From SHVO01 sp964576515 (GTDB taxonomy: Bacteria; Pseudomonadota; Alphaproteobacteria; Rhodospirillales; Rhodospirillaceae): DNA of 64,000 nt. A model generated the notes under the pieces. The model had not been told where the DNA came from and made no database searches. It worked only from the letters and a program-made list of their open reading frames with translations. The translations under genes were made by a program, and so were the position numbers. The stretch spans positions 62,001 through 126,000 of the forward strand of contig CAZNUW010000007.1 in assembly GCA_964576515.1 (NCBI GenBank). The letters are read 5' to 3'. This document shows positions 41,280-50,859 of this stretch, one piece after another; position 1 is the stretch's first letter; the number at the start of each line of letters is the position of its first letter.

Positions 41280-44201
41280 ATGTCGTCTTTTAAAGTTGTT
41301 TCGGATCGTGGCGTGAGCGCGCGCCTTCTTCGGGTCGCGCTCGCCGGTACCGCGAGCGCGGTGGCCTTGGTAGCCGCCGTGGGCGCGGGTTATGCGCAAG
41401 AGCTTCAACTCGCGCAGACCGCCGCGCCGCAGATCGCCCAAGCCTCGGTCGATGAAATCGTTGTGACCGGCACGCGCGTGGTGCGCGACGGCTACGAGGC
41501 GCCGACGCCGGTCTCCGTCGTCTCGACGGAGAGCATCCTCGCCCAAGCGCCCGTGAACATCGCCGACGTGGTCAACCAGCTTCCGGCCTTCTCGGGCAGC
41601 CGCACGCCGCACTCGACAAACTCCAACACCGGTAATGGGACCGTCGGTTCAAACAGCCTGAACCTGCGCGGCTTGAATGCGAACCGGACCCTCGTACTGC
41701 TGGACGGTCACCGTCTCGTGGGGGCCAACGCGAACGGAAGCGGCGAGGGCAACGCCGTCGACCTCAATGGAATTCCCAACGCCCTGATCTCCCGGGTGGA
41801 CGTGGTGACCGGCGGCGCTTCGGCGGCTTATGGCTCGGACGCGCTTTCGGGCGTGGTGAACTTCGTGCTCGACCGAGAATTCACCGGCGTCAAAGGCACG
41901 GCGCAGGGCGGGATATCGACGTTCGGCGACGCGCCGACTTACGGCGTGGACCTCGTGACGGGCACGCCGTTCGCGAACGGCCGCGGGCATGTCCTGTTGT
42001 CCGGCGAGTATAGTTTCAGCAAGGGCGTGCGCGGCAATCCGCGTCCGAACCTCGACACCGGATTCAACACGGTCCTGAACCCGGCATATGCGGTTGGCAA
42101 CGGCCAGCCGGAATTCCTCATCACACACAATGTCGGTATCGCCAACGCAGCGCCGGGCGGCCTGATTACCTCGGGCCCGCTGAAAGGCATTCAGTTCGAC
42201 GCCAACGGCAATCCCTATCCGTTCAACTACGGGGCCGGTGGGTATCGCGGCAACTTGATGAGCGGCGGCGATTGGGAGTTGACGCGCACCGACCGCACCA
42301 GCGACCTGCAATCCAAGGTCAGCCGCAAGACCCTGTTCTTCCGCACCAGTTATGACGTTACCGACAACGTGACGGTGTACGGCCAGTTCCATTGGAGCCA
42401 CGCCTTCGGCTACTCGCATAACGCCTACGGATACAAACTGGGGTCGGACACGATCCGCATCGACAACCCCTATATTCCCGCGACGATCCTGACGCGGATG
42501 CAGGCGCTCGGCCTCACAGCCTTGACCATGGGGCGGAACAACAACGATCTCCCCATCGCGCGCCCGAACAATAACCGCACCTTCCGTGGTTACACCGTCG
42601 GCGCGGATGGCTCTTTCGATGCCTTCGGAGTCTCCTGGGATTGGGACGCCTACGTCCAGCGCACGACGACGCACAACTCCATCCGCGTGCTGACCAACAT
42701 GATCAATCTGAACTACTTAAGGGCGGTCGACGCCGTGCGTCGCGCCGACGGGGCGGTTGTCTGCCGGGTGAACGCCGACACGGTCAGCACCAACGACGAT
42801 CCGTTGTGCAAACCGTTCCCGTACTTCGGATACGGCCATATAGGTCAGGACGTGATCGACTACGTGTACGGTAACGGATACATGCTGGCGAAACTCGGCC
42901 AGAACGTGGCGGCGGCCAGTGTCAGTGGCGAACCGTTCTCCACGTGGGCGGGGCCCGTTTCGGTCGCGCTCGGGATCGAACACCGTTCTGAATCGTTGTT
43001 CTCGTTCGCAAGCGCGCTCGACAAATCCAGCTCGTTCTTCTCAGGCAACTACAAGGATTCCGTCGGGAAGTTCAACGTCACGGAAGGGTTCGTCGAAACC
43101 GTCGTGCCCCTGGCGAAAGACGAAACCTGGGCGCGTCAACTGGACTTGAACGCGGGGGCGCGCTTCACCGGCTACAGCACGTCCGGCTACGTCACGACCT
43201 GGAAAGTGGGCGCCACCTGGACGCCGATCGACGACATCCGCTTCCGCGTCACCCAGTCGCGCGATATTCGTGCGCCGAACTTGGGCGACCTGTATCTCGG
43301 CGGCCGCTCGGGCACGAGCTTCGTGATCGATCCGTTCAACAACGACACGTCGGTCGCGATCTTCACGATTCAAAGCGGAAACCCGAATCTCCAGCCGGAG
43401 AAGGCCAACACCACAGGTCTGGGCGTCGTGTTCTCGCCGACGTTCCTGACGGGGTTTAACGCCTCGGTGGACTACTACCGCATCAACATCAAGGACGCGA
43501 TTGCGTCGCTGAACGGTCAGCAGATCATCGACCAGTGCCGCGACGGTGTGACGGCGGTGTGCCGGTTCTTGGTGCGCGATCCGGTCACCAACCTGCTCAC
43601 CCGCGTGAACGTGCAGCCGGCCAATGTGATCTCGCAAGGGACGAAGGGCATCGATCTTGAGGTCAGCTACCGCTTCCCACTCACGTCCGTGGTGGATAGC
43701 TGGGACGGTGACGTCACATTGCGCGGCTTCGGCAACCATGTGATCTCGCGCACGACCAACAACCCGGCCGCTCTTCCGAACGTCATCGATGCCGCGGGCA
43801 CGCCGAGCGCACCGGACTTCCGGTTCACCGCCTCGGCCGCCTACGCCCTGGATCCGATTACCGTCACGTTGACCGTGAACGGCGTCAGTTCGGCGGTGTA
43901 CAGCAATGAGCGCATCGTGTGCACCACGGGCTGCCCGCTCTCGACCGCGGGGAACCCGACCTACAATCTCAACGACATCGCGGCGGCGTACTCCTACGAT
44001 TTGTCGTTGAACTACAAGATCCTCGAAAACGACGCGGGGTCGGTCGACGCCTTCTTCTTCGTGAAGAACCTCACCAACGCGATGCCGCCGCTTGTCGCCG
44101 GTGAAGTGAGTTCGGGGCTGTTCCAGTCGCAGGCGACCGCCGAATACGCCGATTGGCGTAACGGCCGCACGTTCCGCGCCGGGATCCGTTTCAAACTCTA
44201 A
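41280..44201 (+). CDS. TonB-dependent outer-membrane receptor, dispersed copy 4
   Basis: The 973-residue receptor is related to the tandem three. The signal peptide is followed by DEIVVTGTRVVRDGYEAPTP near residue 58 and a plug with NLRGL, VLLDGHRLV and GGASAAYGSDA. It lacks the CPKC pair found at the equivalent loop of copies 1-3 (here KSSSFFSGNYKD) and ends RFKL. ATG 41280 directly follows the masked ribosome-binding site. The gene sits between tolC and popZ, breaking a linkage expected in relatives, so it was probably inserted there. Confidence 0.92.
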   Translation: MSSFKVVSDRGVSARLLRVALAGTASAVALVAAVGAGYAQELQLAQTAAPQIAQASVDEIVVTGTRVVRDGYEAPTPVSVVSTESILAQAPVNIADVVNQLPAFSGSRTPHSTNSNTGNGTVGSNSLNLRGLNANRTLVLLDGHRLVGANANGSGEGNAVDLNGIPNALISRVDVVTGGASAAYGSDALSGVVNFVLDREFTGVKGTAQGGISTFGDAPTYGVDLVTGTPFANGRGHVLLSGEYSFSKGVRGNPRPNLDTGFNTVLNPAYAVGNGQPEFLITHNVGIANAAPGGLITSGPLKGIQFDANGNPYPFNYGAGGYRGNLMSGGDWELTRTDRTSDLQSKVSRKTLFFRTSYDVTDNVTVYGQFHWSHAFGYSHNAYGYKLGSDTIRIDNPYIPATILTRMQALGLTALTMGRNNNDLPIARPNNNRTFRGYTVGADGSFDAFGVSWDWDAYVQRTTTHNSIRVLTNMINLNYLRAVDAVRRADGAVVCRVNADTVSTNDDPLCKPFPYFGYGHIGQDVIDYVYGNGYMLAKLGQNVAAASVSGEPFSTWAGPVSVALGIEHRSESLFSFASALDKSSSFFSGNYKDSVGKFNVTEGFVETVVPLAKDETWARQLDLNAGARFTGYSTSGYVTTWKVGATWTPIDDIRFRVTQSRDIRAPNLGDLYLGGRSGTSFVIDPFNNDTSVAIFTIQSGNPNLQPEKANTTGLGVVFSPTFLTGFNASVDYYRINIKDAIASLNGQQIIDQCRDGVTAVCRFLVRDPVTNLLTRVNVQPANVISQGTKGIDLEVSYRFPLTSVVDSWDGDVTLRGFGNHVISRTTNNPAALPNVIDAAGTPSAPDFRFTASAAYALDPITVTLTVNGVSSAVYSNERIVCTTGCPLSTAGNPTYNLNDIAAAYSYDLSLNYKILENDAGSVDAFFFVKNLTNAMPPLVAGEVSSGLFQSQATAEYADWRNGRTFRAGIRFKL

Positions 44202-44225
44202 GACGGCCGAAAAGCACGTCAGGAA

Positions 44226-44254
44226 AGGCCGGTGGCGACACCGGCCTTTTTTGT
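44226..44254 (+). terminator. Terminator of receptor 4
   Basis: AGGCCGGTG-GCGA-CACCGGCCT stem followed by TTTTTTGTC. Confidence 0.9.
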
Positions 44255-44458
44255 CTCCGGCGCGGGGCGAGGGGTGCAGATCCCCGCCGCTCCGGCGCAC
44301 TCAATCGGCGAATTTTATGGCCGGTGAAGCAGGGCCTCTGGGGCGGGTTATTTTGGACTGCCCCTAAATCTTTGGCCGTGTTATAGAATTCTTTAACCAA
44401 TTCAATTAGGCTTCCGCCGAATAACCGGGAAAAATCCGGTGGGGAGCGGTTAGGACTC

Positions 44459-45106
44459 ATGACTGCCGAAGGCCAACAAGAACCCTCGATGGAGGACATT
44501 CTCGCCTCCATCCGTAAGATTTTGTCCGAGGACGACGGCGAGGCTGCGAAGCCCGAGCCGCCGAAGGCTGCGCCTCCGCCGCCACCTCCTCCGCCTCCGC
44601 CACCACCCCCGCCGCCTCCACCTCCTCCGCCCGAGCCGGAACCCGTTTTCGCCGTCGAAGAGCCGGCGATCGTCGAGGAAGAGCCGATTGCGTCCATTTT
44701 CGACGCGCCGCCCGAGGAAGAGCCCATTTACAATCCGGAACCCGAGCCGGATATGCCCCTGCAGCTGACGGACTCGATGATGGTCGAGGAGATGCAGCAG
44801 GACCATCATTACGGGGAGCCGGAACCGGCCCCGTCCTTCCATCACCAGCCGTACGACTACGGCGAGGGTTTGGTGTCCCAGGCGGTCGCGGCCGCGTCCG
44901 GCGCCTCCATCGCCCAGCTCGCCAATGCGGTCGCGCGCGAGCGCGCGGTGTCCCTGGGCAACCACGGCCTCACGCTTGAGGAGTTGGTGCGCGAGATTTG
45001 CACGCCGATCCTGAAGCACTGGCTCGACAGCAACCTGCCTTATATCGTCGAGCGCATCGTGAAGCAGGAAATCGAGCGGATCGCGACCCGCTCGGAACGC
45101 TCGTAA
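44459..45106 (+). CDS. popZ: PopZ/DUF2497 polar organising protein
   Basis: The 215-residue protein has the hallmark N-terminus EPSMEDILASIRKILSEDDG, a disordered Pro/Glu-rich linker, and a C-terminal DUF2497 helical region (LTLEELVREICTPILKHWLD, LPYIVERIVKQEIERIATR). PopZ assembles a condensate at the cell pole that anchors the chromosome origin. The linker opens with a run of 20 prolines (about residues 39-58) with a mix of all four Pro codons. It lies directly upstream of valS, a linkage seen in relatives. Confidence 0.9.
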   Translation: MTAEGQQEPSMEDILASIRKILSEDDGEAAKPEPPKAAPPPPPPPPPPPPPPPPPPPPEPEPVFAVEEPAIVEEEPIASIFDAPPEEEPIYNPEPEPDMPLQLTDSMMVEEMQQDHHYGEPEPAPSFHHQPYDYGEGLVSQAVAAASGASIAQLANAVARERAVSLGNHGLTLEELVREICTPILKHWLDSNLPYIVERIVKQEIERIATRSERS

Positions 45107-45202
45107 CCGGCGAAAGTCACGCAATTTCCTGACTTTACTCGGCGTTGCACCCGTCGGCCTGGGCGGGTAAACCCTTGCCTTCTCTTTTGAAGGCCAAGGC
45201 TG

Positions 45203-47857
45203 ATGCTCGACAAGACTTACAATCCCCAAGACGTGGAAGAGGCGCTTTACGCCCGCTGGGAGAAAGCCGGCGATTTCGCGGCCCAACCGCAGTCCTCTGC
45301 GCGGCCCTATACCATCATGATGCCGCCGCCGAACGTCACCGGCAGCCTTCATATCGGTCACGCCCTGACCTTTACGCTCCAGGATATTCTCATCCGCTAC
45401 AACCGCATGGCGGGCAGGGACTCCCTTTGGCAGCCGGGCACCGACCATGCGGGCATCGCCACGCAAATGGTTGTCGAGCGCCAGTTGGAGCAGTCAGGCA
45501 CGAACCGCCGTGCCCTGGGCCGCGAGGAATTCGTCAAACGCGTCTGGTCGTGGAAAGAACAATCGGGCGGGATGATCACCCATCAGTTGCGCCGTCTCGG
45601 GGCGTCGCCGGATTGGTCGCGCGAACGTTTCACCATGGACGAAGGCCTCTCGCGCGCCGTGACCAAGGTGTTCGTCGAACTTTATCGCCAGGGGCTCATC
45701 TATCGCGACAAGCGCCTGGTGAACTGGGATCCGAAACTTCACACCGCGATCTCCGACCTCGAGGTCGAGAACCGCGAGGTGAAGGGCAAGATGTGGTACT
45801 TCAAGTACCCCGTGGAAGGCGCGGACGGCGTCTTCGTCACGGTGGGCACCACGCGTCCCGAAACTATGCTGGGCGACACCGGTATCGCCGTTCACCCCGA
45901 TGACGAGCGCTACAAGGATCTCGTCGGCAAGAACTGCATCCAGCCGCTGACACAGCGCCGCATCCCTATCGTCGCCGACGAATACGCCGACCCTGAGAAG
46001 GGGACCGGCGCGGTGAAGATCACGCCCGGCCACGATTTCAACGATTTTGCCGTCGGCAAGCGTCACCAGCTCGCGATGATCAATATCTTCGACCGCGATG
46101 CGAAGCTGAACGAGGAAGCGCCCGAGAAGTACCGCGGCCTCGATCGCTTCAAGGTGCGCGATATGGTGGTCGCGGACATGGAACTCCTCGAACTGTTCGA
46201 GAAGGTCGAGGACAACGCCATGCAGATTCCGTATGGCGACCGCTCCGGTGTGGTGATCGAACCGTGGCTGACGGATCAGTGGTACGCGGATGCAAAGAGG
46301 CTCGCGAAGCCCTGCATCGAGGCGGTGGAAACCGGCCGCACGCGCTTCGTGCCGAAGAACTGGGAGAACACCTTCTTCGAATGGATGCGCAATATCCAGC
46401 CGTGGTGCATTTCGCGCCAACTGTGGTGGGGCCATCAGATTCCGGCGTGGTATGCGCCGGACGGCCACCCGTTCGTGGCGTATGACGAACAGGAGGCCCT
46501 CGATCTCGCCCGCAAGCACTTCGGGAAAGACGTGACGCTGGTGCGCGACGACGACGTGCTCGACACGTGGTTCTCCTCCGCCTTGTGGCCGTTCTCGACG
46601 CTCGGCTGGCCGGAGAAGACGCCGGAACTCGCGCGCTATTATCCGGGCGATGTGCTCGTCACCGGGTTCGACATCATCTTTTTCTGGGTCGCGCGCATGA
46701 TGATGATGGGGCATCACTTCATGGGCGACGTGCCGTTTCGCGACGTCTACATCCACGCGCTGGTCCGCGACGAAAAGGGCCAGAAAATGTCGAAGTCCAA
46801 GGGGAACGTCATGGACCCTCTGGATCTCTGCAACAGCTACGGCACGGATGCGGTGCGTTTCACCCTCGCGGCGATGGCTGCGCAGGGACGCGACATCAAG
46901 CTCGCCGAGGGTCGCATTGCCGGTTACCGCAATTTCGTGACCAAGATCTGGAACGCGGCGCGTTTCTGCCAGATGAACGAATGCGTGATCGTGCCCGGTT
47001 TCGATCCGAAGAACGTCACCAGCACGTTGAACAAGTGGATTGTCGCGAAAGTCGCGGACGCGGCGCGCGACATCTCCGAGGCCATCATCAACTATCGCTT
47101 CAACGAAGCCGCCAACGGACTCTACCAGTTCACCTGGGGCACATTCTGCGATTGGTTCCTGGAATTCGCGAAGCCTGTTTTCCAGGGCGCGGACGAGAAA
47201 GCCAAAGCCGAGACCCGCGCGACCGCCGCCTGGGTGCTCGACCAGATCCTGGTGATTGGCCACCCGCTCATTCCCTTTGTGACCGAGACACTCTGGGAGA
47301 AGCTTGCTGATGCGGCCGGCGTCAAACGCGCGGCGAGCCTCATGACGACCCAGTGGCCCTCGTATGACGGGCTCGCGGCGCCGGATGCTCAGGCGGAGAT
47401 GGATTGGGTGGTGAACGTCATCACCGCCATCCGTTCCGTGCGGGTGGAGATGAACGTGCCCGCAGGTTCACAGATCGCGGCCTTCGTGAAGGACGGGAAC
47501 GCCGACACCAAGGCGCGCCTGGCCACGCATAGCGCGCTCATCGCCGCGAATGCGCGGCTGTCGTCTATCGCTGTGACCGATCAGATCCCCGCGGGCTCCG
47601 CGCAAGTGGTGGTGGGCGAGGCGACGGTGCTTCTGCCGCTCGAAGGCGTGATCGATTTCGCGAAGGAGCGCGAGCGCCTGAAGAAGGAAATCGCGAAACT
47701 CGAAAGCGACATCGTCAGCACCCAGAAGAAGCTGGCGAACGAAGCGTTTGTGGCCAAGGCCCCCATCGAAGTGGTCGAAGAAAACCGCGAGCGCATCGCT
47801 GTGGCCGAGGCGACGAAGGTCAAACTCAAGGACGCACTCAGCCGAATTACGGCCTAG
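45203..47857 (+). CDS. valS: Valyl-tRNA synthetase
   Basis: The 884-residue class I enzyme charges tRNA-Val. The HIGH motif lies in PPNVTGSLHIGHALT (near residue 40) and KMSKSKGNV near residue 530. An editing domain is in between (residues 150-390), an anticodon-binding domain follows, and a C-terminal coiled coil (about 810-880: FAKERERLKKEIAKLESD) ends the protein. ATG 45203 (MLDKTYNPQ) matches the family start. Confidence 0.97.
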   Translation: MLDKTYNPQDVEEALYARWEKAGDFAAQPQSSARPYTIMMPPPNVTGSLHIGHALTFTLQDILIRYNRMAGRDSLWQPGTDHAGIATQMVVERQLEQSGTNRRALGREEFVKRVWSWKEQSGGMITHQLRRLGASPDWSRERFTMDEGLSRAVTKVFVELYRQGLIYRDKRLVNWDPKLHTAISDLEVENREVKGKMWYFKYPVEGADGVFVTVGTTRPETMLGDTGIAVHPDDERYKDLVGKNCIQPLTQRRIPIVADEYADPEKGTGAVKITPGHDFNDFAVGKRHQLAMINIFDRDAKLNEEAPEKYRGLDRFKVRDMVVADMELLELFEKVEDNAMQIPYGDRSGVVIEPWLTDQWYADAKRLAKPCIEAVETGRTRFVPKNWENTFFEWMRNIQPWCISRQLWWGHQIPAWYAPDGHPFVAYDEQEALDLARKHFGKDVTLVRDDDVLDTWFSSALWPFSTLGWPEKTPELARYYPGDVLVTGFDIIFFWVARMMMMGHHFMGDVPFRDVYIHALVRDEKGQKMSKSKGNVMDPLDLCNSYGTDAVRFTLAAMAAQGRDIKLAEGRIAGYRNFVTKIWNAARFCQMNECVIVPGFDPKNVTSTLNKWIVAKVADAARDISEAIINYRFNEAANGLYQFTWGTFCDWFLEFAKPVFQGADEKAKAETRATAAWVLDQILVIGHPLIPFVTETLWEKLADAAGVKRAASLMTTQWPSYDGLAAPDAQAEMDWVVNVITAIRSVRVEMNVPAGSQIAAFVKDGNADTKARLATHSALIAANARLSSIAVTDQIPAGSAQVVVGEATVLLPLEGVIDFAKERERLKKEIAKLESDIVSTQKKLANEAFVAKAPIEVVEENRERIAVAEATKVKLKDALSRITA

Positions 47858-47939
47858 ACGCGCGATAGAAACACTCCCGGGAAGAGGCGGCGCACGCGAA
47901 AGCCCTGTCCGGGATCAAACCCGGAGAGAGGGAACTGCG

Positions 47940-49682
47940 ATGCCCGACGACACGAAGAAACCGGCGAAGTTCGATAAATCCAAGCTGCCCAGCCGCCATA
48001 CGACGGAAGGCCCGGCGCGCGCGCCGCATCGTGCGATGTATCACGCCATGGGGCTCACCGAGGACGAGATCCATGCGCCGTTGGTGGCCGTGGCGACCTG
48101 CTGGAACGAAGCCGCGCCGTGCAACATCGATCTGAGCCGTCAGGCCCAGGTGGTGAAGGACGGCGTAAAAAGCGGCGGCGGCACGCCGCGCGAATTCACG
48201 ACGATCACCGTGACCGACGGCATCGCCATGGGCCACCGGGGCATGAAGTCGTCGCTGGCCTCGCGCGACTGGATCGCGGATTCCGTCGAACTCACCGTGC
48301 GCGGCCATTCCTACGACGCGCTGGTCGGCCTCGCGGGCTGCGACAAATCGCTGCCCGGGATGATGATGGCCATGCTGCGCCTGAATATTCCGAGTGTGTT
48401 CCTTTACGGCGGCGCCATCATGCCCGGCCACTTCAAAGGCAAGGACGTCACCATCGTCGACGTGTTCGAGGCTGTCGGCAAACACGCCGCCGGCGCCATG
48501 TCGTCGGAAGATCTCCATGCGCTTGAGTGTGTGGCGTGTCCGTCCGCGGGCGCCTGCGGGGGGCAGTTCACGGCGAACACCATGGCGACCGTCAGCGAAG
48601 CGATCGGTCTTGCGCTGCCGGTGTCGGCCAGTGTGCCGGCGACCATACGCGAGGCGCGCGACCGCTATGCCCGCGACGCCGGCGCGGCCGTGATGAACAT
48701 CCTGCGCCTGGGCCTGCGCCCGCGCGACATCTGCACGCGCAAGGCGTTTGAGAATGCCGCGCGTGTCGTCGCCGCGTCCGGGGGGTCCACCAACGCGGGC
48801 CTTCACCTGCCGGCGATGGCGCACGAATGCGGCATCAAATTCTCGCTTGAGGATGTCTGCAAGATCTTCGACGAAACGCCCTATATCGCCGACATGAAGC
48901 CGGCCGGGAAATATGTCGCGGCCGATCTCTATCGCATCGGCGGAATTCCGGTGTTGATCAAAGCCCTGCTTGAGGGCGGTTACCTCCACGGCGACTGCAT
49001 CACCGTTACCGGCAAGACCTTGGAAGAAAATATGCGCGACGTCGTGTTCCCGACGGATCAGGACGTGGTGTATCCGACCTCGCGCGCCATGTCGCCGCGC
49101 GGCGGGGTGACCGGCCTGAAAGGCACGCTCGCGCCGCAGGGCTCGATCGTGAAAATCGCCCAAATGGAGAACCTTAAATTCCGTGGTCCCGCGCGTTGTT
49201 TCGACAGCGAGGATCTGGCCTTCGCCGCCGTCCAGGCGCGTCAGTACAAGGAGGGCGAGGTGATCGTCATCCGTTACGAAGGGCCGCGCGGCGGGCCGGG
49301 CATGAGTGAAACGCTGGCCACGACGGCCGCTTTGGCCGGGCAGGGCATGGGCCACAAGGTGGCCTTGATCACCGACGGACGCTTTTCGGGCGGAACGCGC
49401 GGCCTGTGTATCGGGCACGTCGGTCCCGAGGCCGCGGTCGGCGGTCCCATCGCCTTGGTGAAGGACGGCGACATCATCTCCATCGACGCGGAGAAGGGCA
49501 CGCTCGATCTGGAGGTCGCGAAGGAAGAACTCGACCGCCGCCGGGCGGCCTGGACACCGCGAAAGACGGACTATCAGTCGGGCGTTCTGTGGAAGTATGC
49601 TCAACTGGTGGGCGATGCTTGCGACGGGGCCGTGACGCATCCGGGCGCAAAAGCGGAAACACACGTTTACGCGGACATCTAA
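47940..49682 (+). CDS. ilvD: IlvD-type dihydroxy-acid dehydratase
   Basis: The 580-residue Fe-S enzyme of the IlvD/Edd family, in valine and isoleucine synthesis, removes water from 2,3-dihydroxy acids. Fe-S ligands lie in VGLAGCDKSLPGMMM and CVACPSAGACGGQFTANTM, and the C-terminal active-site stretch is ITDGRFSGGTRGL. ATG 47940 is preceded by GGAGAGAGGG. Other IlvD/Edd enzymes (sugar-acid dehydratases) share this fold, so the branched-chain role is the most likely but not certain one. Confidence 0.9.
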   Translation: MPDDTKKPAKFDKSKLPSRHTTEGPARAPHRAMYHAMGLTEDEIHAPLVAVATCWNEAAPCNIDLSRQAQVVKDGVKSGGGTPREFTTITVTDGIAMGHRGMKSSLASRDWIADSVELTVRGHSYDALVGLAGCDKSLPGMMMAMLRLNIPSVFLYGGAIMPGHFKGKDVTIVDVFEAVGKHAAGAMSSEDLHALECVACPSAGACGGQFTANTMATVSEAIGLALPVSASVPATIREARDRYARDAGAAVMNILRLGLRPRDICTRKAFENAARVVAASGGSTNAGLHLPAMAHECGIKFSLEDVCKIFDETPYIADMKPAGKYVAADLYRIGGIPVLIKALLEGGYLHGDCITVTGKTLEENMRDVVFPTDQDVVYPTSRAMSPRGGVTGLKGTLAPQGSIVKIAQMENLKFRGPARCFDSEDLAFAAVQARQYKEGEVIVIRYEGPRGGPGMSETLATTAALAGQGMGHKVALITDGRFSGGTRGLCIGHVGPEAAVGGPIALVKDGDIISIDAEKGTLDLEVAKEELDRRRAAWTPRKTDYQSGVLWKYAQLVGDACDGAVTHPGAKAETHVYADI

Positions 49683-49700
49683 AGAGGCGGATACGCCACG

Positions 49701-50282
49701 ATGAGAATTGCGACGGACCTGCGTGTTGGGGACATTGTTGCGATCAACGTTCGCAGCTATTTCTCCAACCGCGCGCGGTATGTGATGAGCATCGTGGTCG
49801 CGGTGGCATATGCCTTCTATCTGATGAAGGATATCGGCATGCCCGCGGACCAGCGCGGGTGGATCATCCTGGCCGCGGGCGGGGTCGTTTTCGCCGTGGC
49901 GTGTTTCTTCCTGTTCCTCGGCGTCGGGATCTTGAACGCCGTCTCGATGGTGAAACACCATCGCGGCGTGATCGGCCCGCACGACATGGAGATTCTGCCT
50001 GAAGGACTGCGGGATACGACGGATTTCTCGCAGACCTTTACCCAATGGCCGGCCATTGCGCGCATCACGCGGCGGGGTGCGTACTTGTCCTTCTGGGTGT
50101 CGCCGTACCTCGCGCATATCGTGCCGCAGCGGGCTTTCGCCGACGCGTCCGCCTTCGACGCCTTTGAACGTCTCGCACGCGCCTATCATGCGGGTGAGGC
50201 GGTGGAGACGCCTTCGTATGTTTACGAGCCCATCGTCGCGCGGACTGACCCTGCGCTTTGGAAACGCCCCGCGGCTACCTAA
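49701..50282 (+). CDS. YcxB-like membrane protein
   Basis: The 193-residue protein has two hydrophobic segments (about residues 26-43 and 55-80) and a C-terminal cytosolic domain with FWVSPYLAHIVPQRAFAD, typical of the YcxB-like fold whose function is unknown. It follows ilvD by 18 bases and is probably co-transcribed. Its stop overlaps the stop of the small minus-strand gene. Confidence 0.78.
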   Translation: MRIATDLRVGDIVAINVRSYFSNRARYVMSIVVAVAYAFYLMKDIGMPADQRGWIILAAGGVVFAVACFFLFLGVGILNAVSMVKHHRGVIGPHDMEILPEGLRDTTDFSQTFTQWPAIARITRRGAYLSFWVSPYLAHIVPQRAFADASAFDAFERLARAYHAGEAVETPSYVYEPIVARTDPALWKRPAAT

Positions 50283-50442
50283 GGGCCGGTCCGTTCGCGG
50301 TCAGGATCAAGGATCGCTTTGTAAGCGCGAGGTTGATGTCGGCGATAACATCGGACCGCACGGGCGCGCGGTCCTGAGAGACGGAACTCGCCATGCTGCC
50401 CAAGAGGATCAGGCTAACGATCGCGAAGCTGCGGAACGCCAT
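50275..50442 (-). CDS. Small predicted secreted protein (55 residues), newly proposed
   Basis: ATG 50442 is preceded by GAGGA on the minus strand, overlapping the last 29 bases of the upstream hypothetical gene in another frame. The peptide MAFRSFAIVSLILLGSMASS looks like a signal sequence, followed by a short polar part (QDRAPVRSDVIADINLALTK) and ending at TAG 50275. It could be a secreted micro-protein translated by coupling. Confidence 0.5.
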   Translation of the reverse strand: MAFRSFAIVSLILLGSMASSVSQDRAPVRSDVIADINLALTKRSLILTANGPALR

Positions 50443-50854
50443 TCACAATCCTCAAGGTGTTGCCGCCCGCCAGCGCCTTATTCACGTCGTCGACGGCGTT
50501 CGCGGCGGCGTCTTTTTTCTTCGCCGGATACAGACGCGCAAGCGCGGCGTTGATCGCGCTCCGGCGTGAATCGATATACGCCTCCGGGCCGCCCGCGGAT
50601 TTGACGGCGGCGTCCATCGTCGGCGTTTCCGGCGATATGACGCATTGGCCGCAAAGGTACCATTTGTCGCCGCGTTTCTCGAAGATGCCGATCCCGTGCC
50701 CGACCGGCGTTTGGGTCGCGAAGACGGAGATCGTGACATTGTGTCCGGGGATCAGAAGTTCGGGTGCGCCTTTCGGCGGCAGGTACTCGGCCGCGCGCGC
50801 GGACGATGCGCAAAGCAGGAGGGCGAAGATCGCGCGTAAGGCCTGACCCGCCAT
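50414..50854 (-). CDS. Exported protein of unknown function
   Basis: The 146-residue protein starts MAGQALRAIFALLLCASSARA, a signal peptide, then AEYLPPKG, CGQCVISPET (two Cys), and a C-terminal helical part. I do not recognise a named family. It lies 5 bases downstream of the ExoIII gene and is probably co-transcribed. The start is set by the signal peptide; an ATG nine codons earlier overlaps the upstream gene. Confidence 0.65.
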   Translation of the reverse strand: MAGQALRAIFALLLCASSARAAEYLPPKGAPELLIPGHNVTISVFATQTPVGHGIGIFEKRGDKWYLCGQCVISPETPTMDAAVKSAGGPEAYIDSRRSAINAALARLYPAKKKDAAANAVDDVNKALAGGNTLRIVNGVPQLRDR

Positions 50855-50859
50855 ATGGC

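Noticed and set aside
44380..44420. Possible CtrA box before popZ (TTAACC...AATTAG)
   Set aside because: The second half-site does not match TTAA at the required 7-base spacing.
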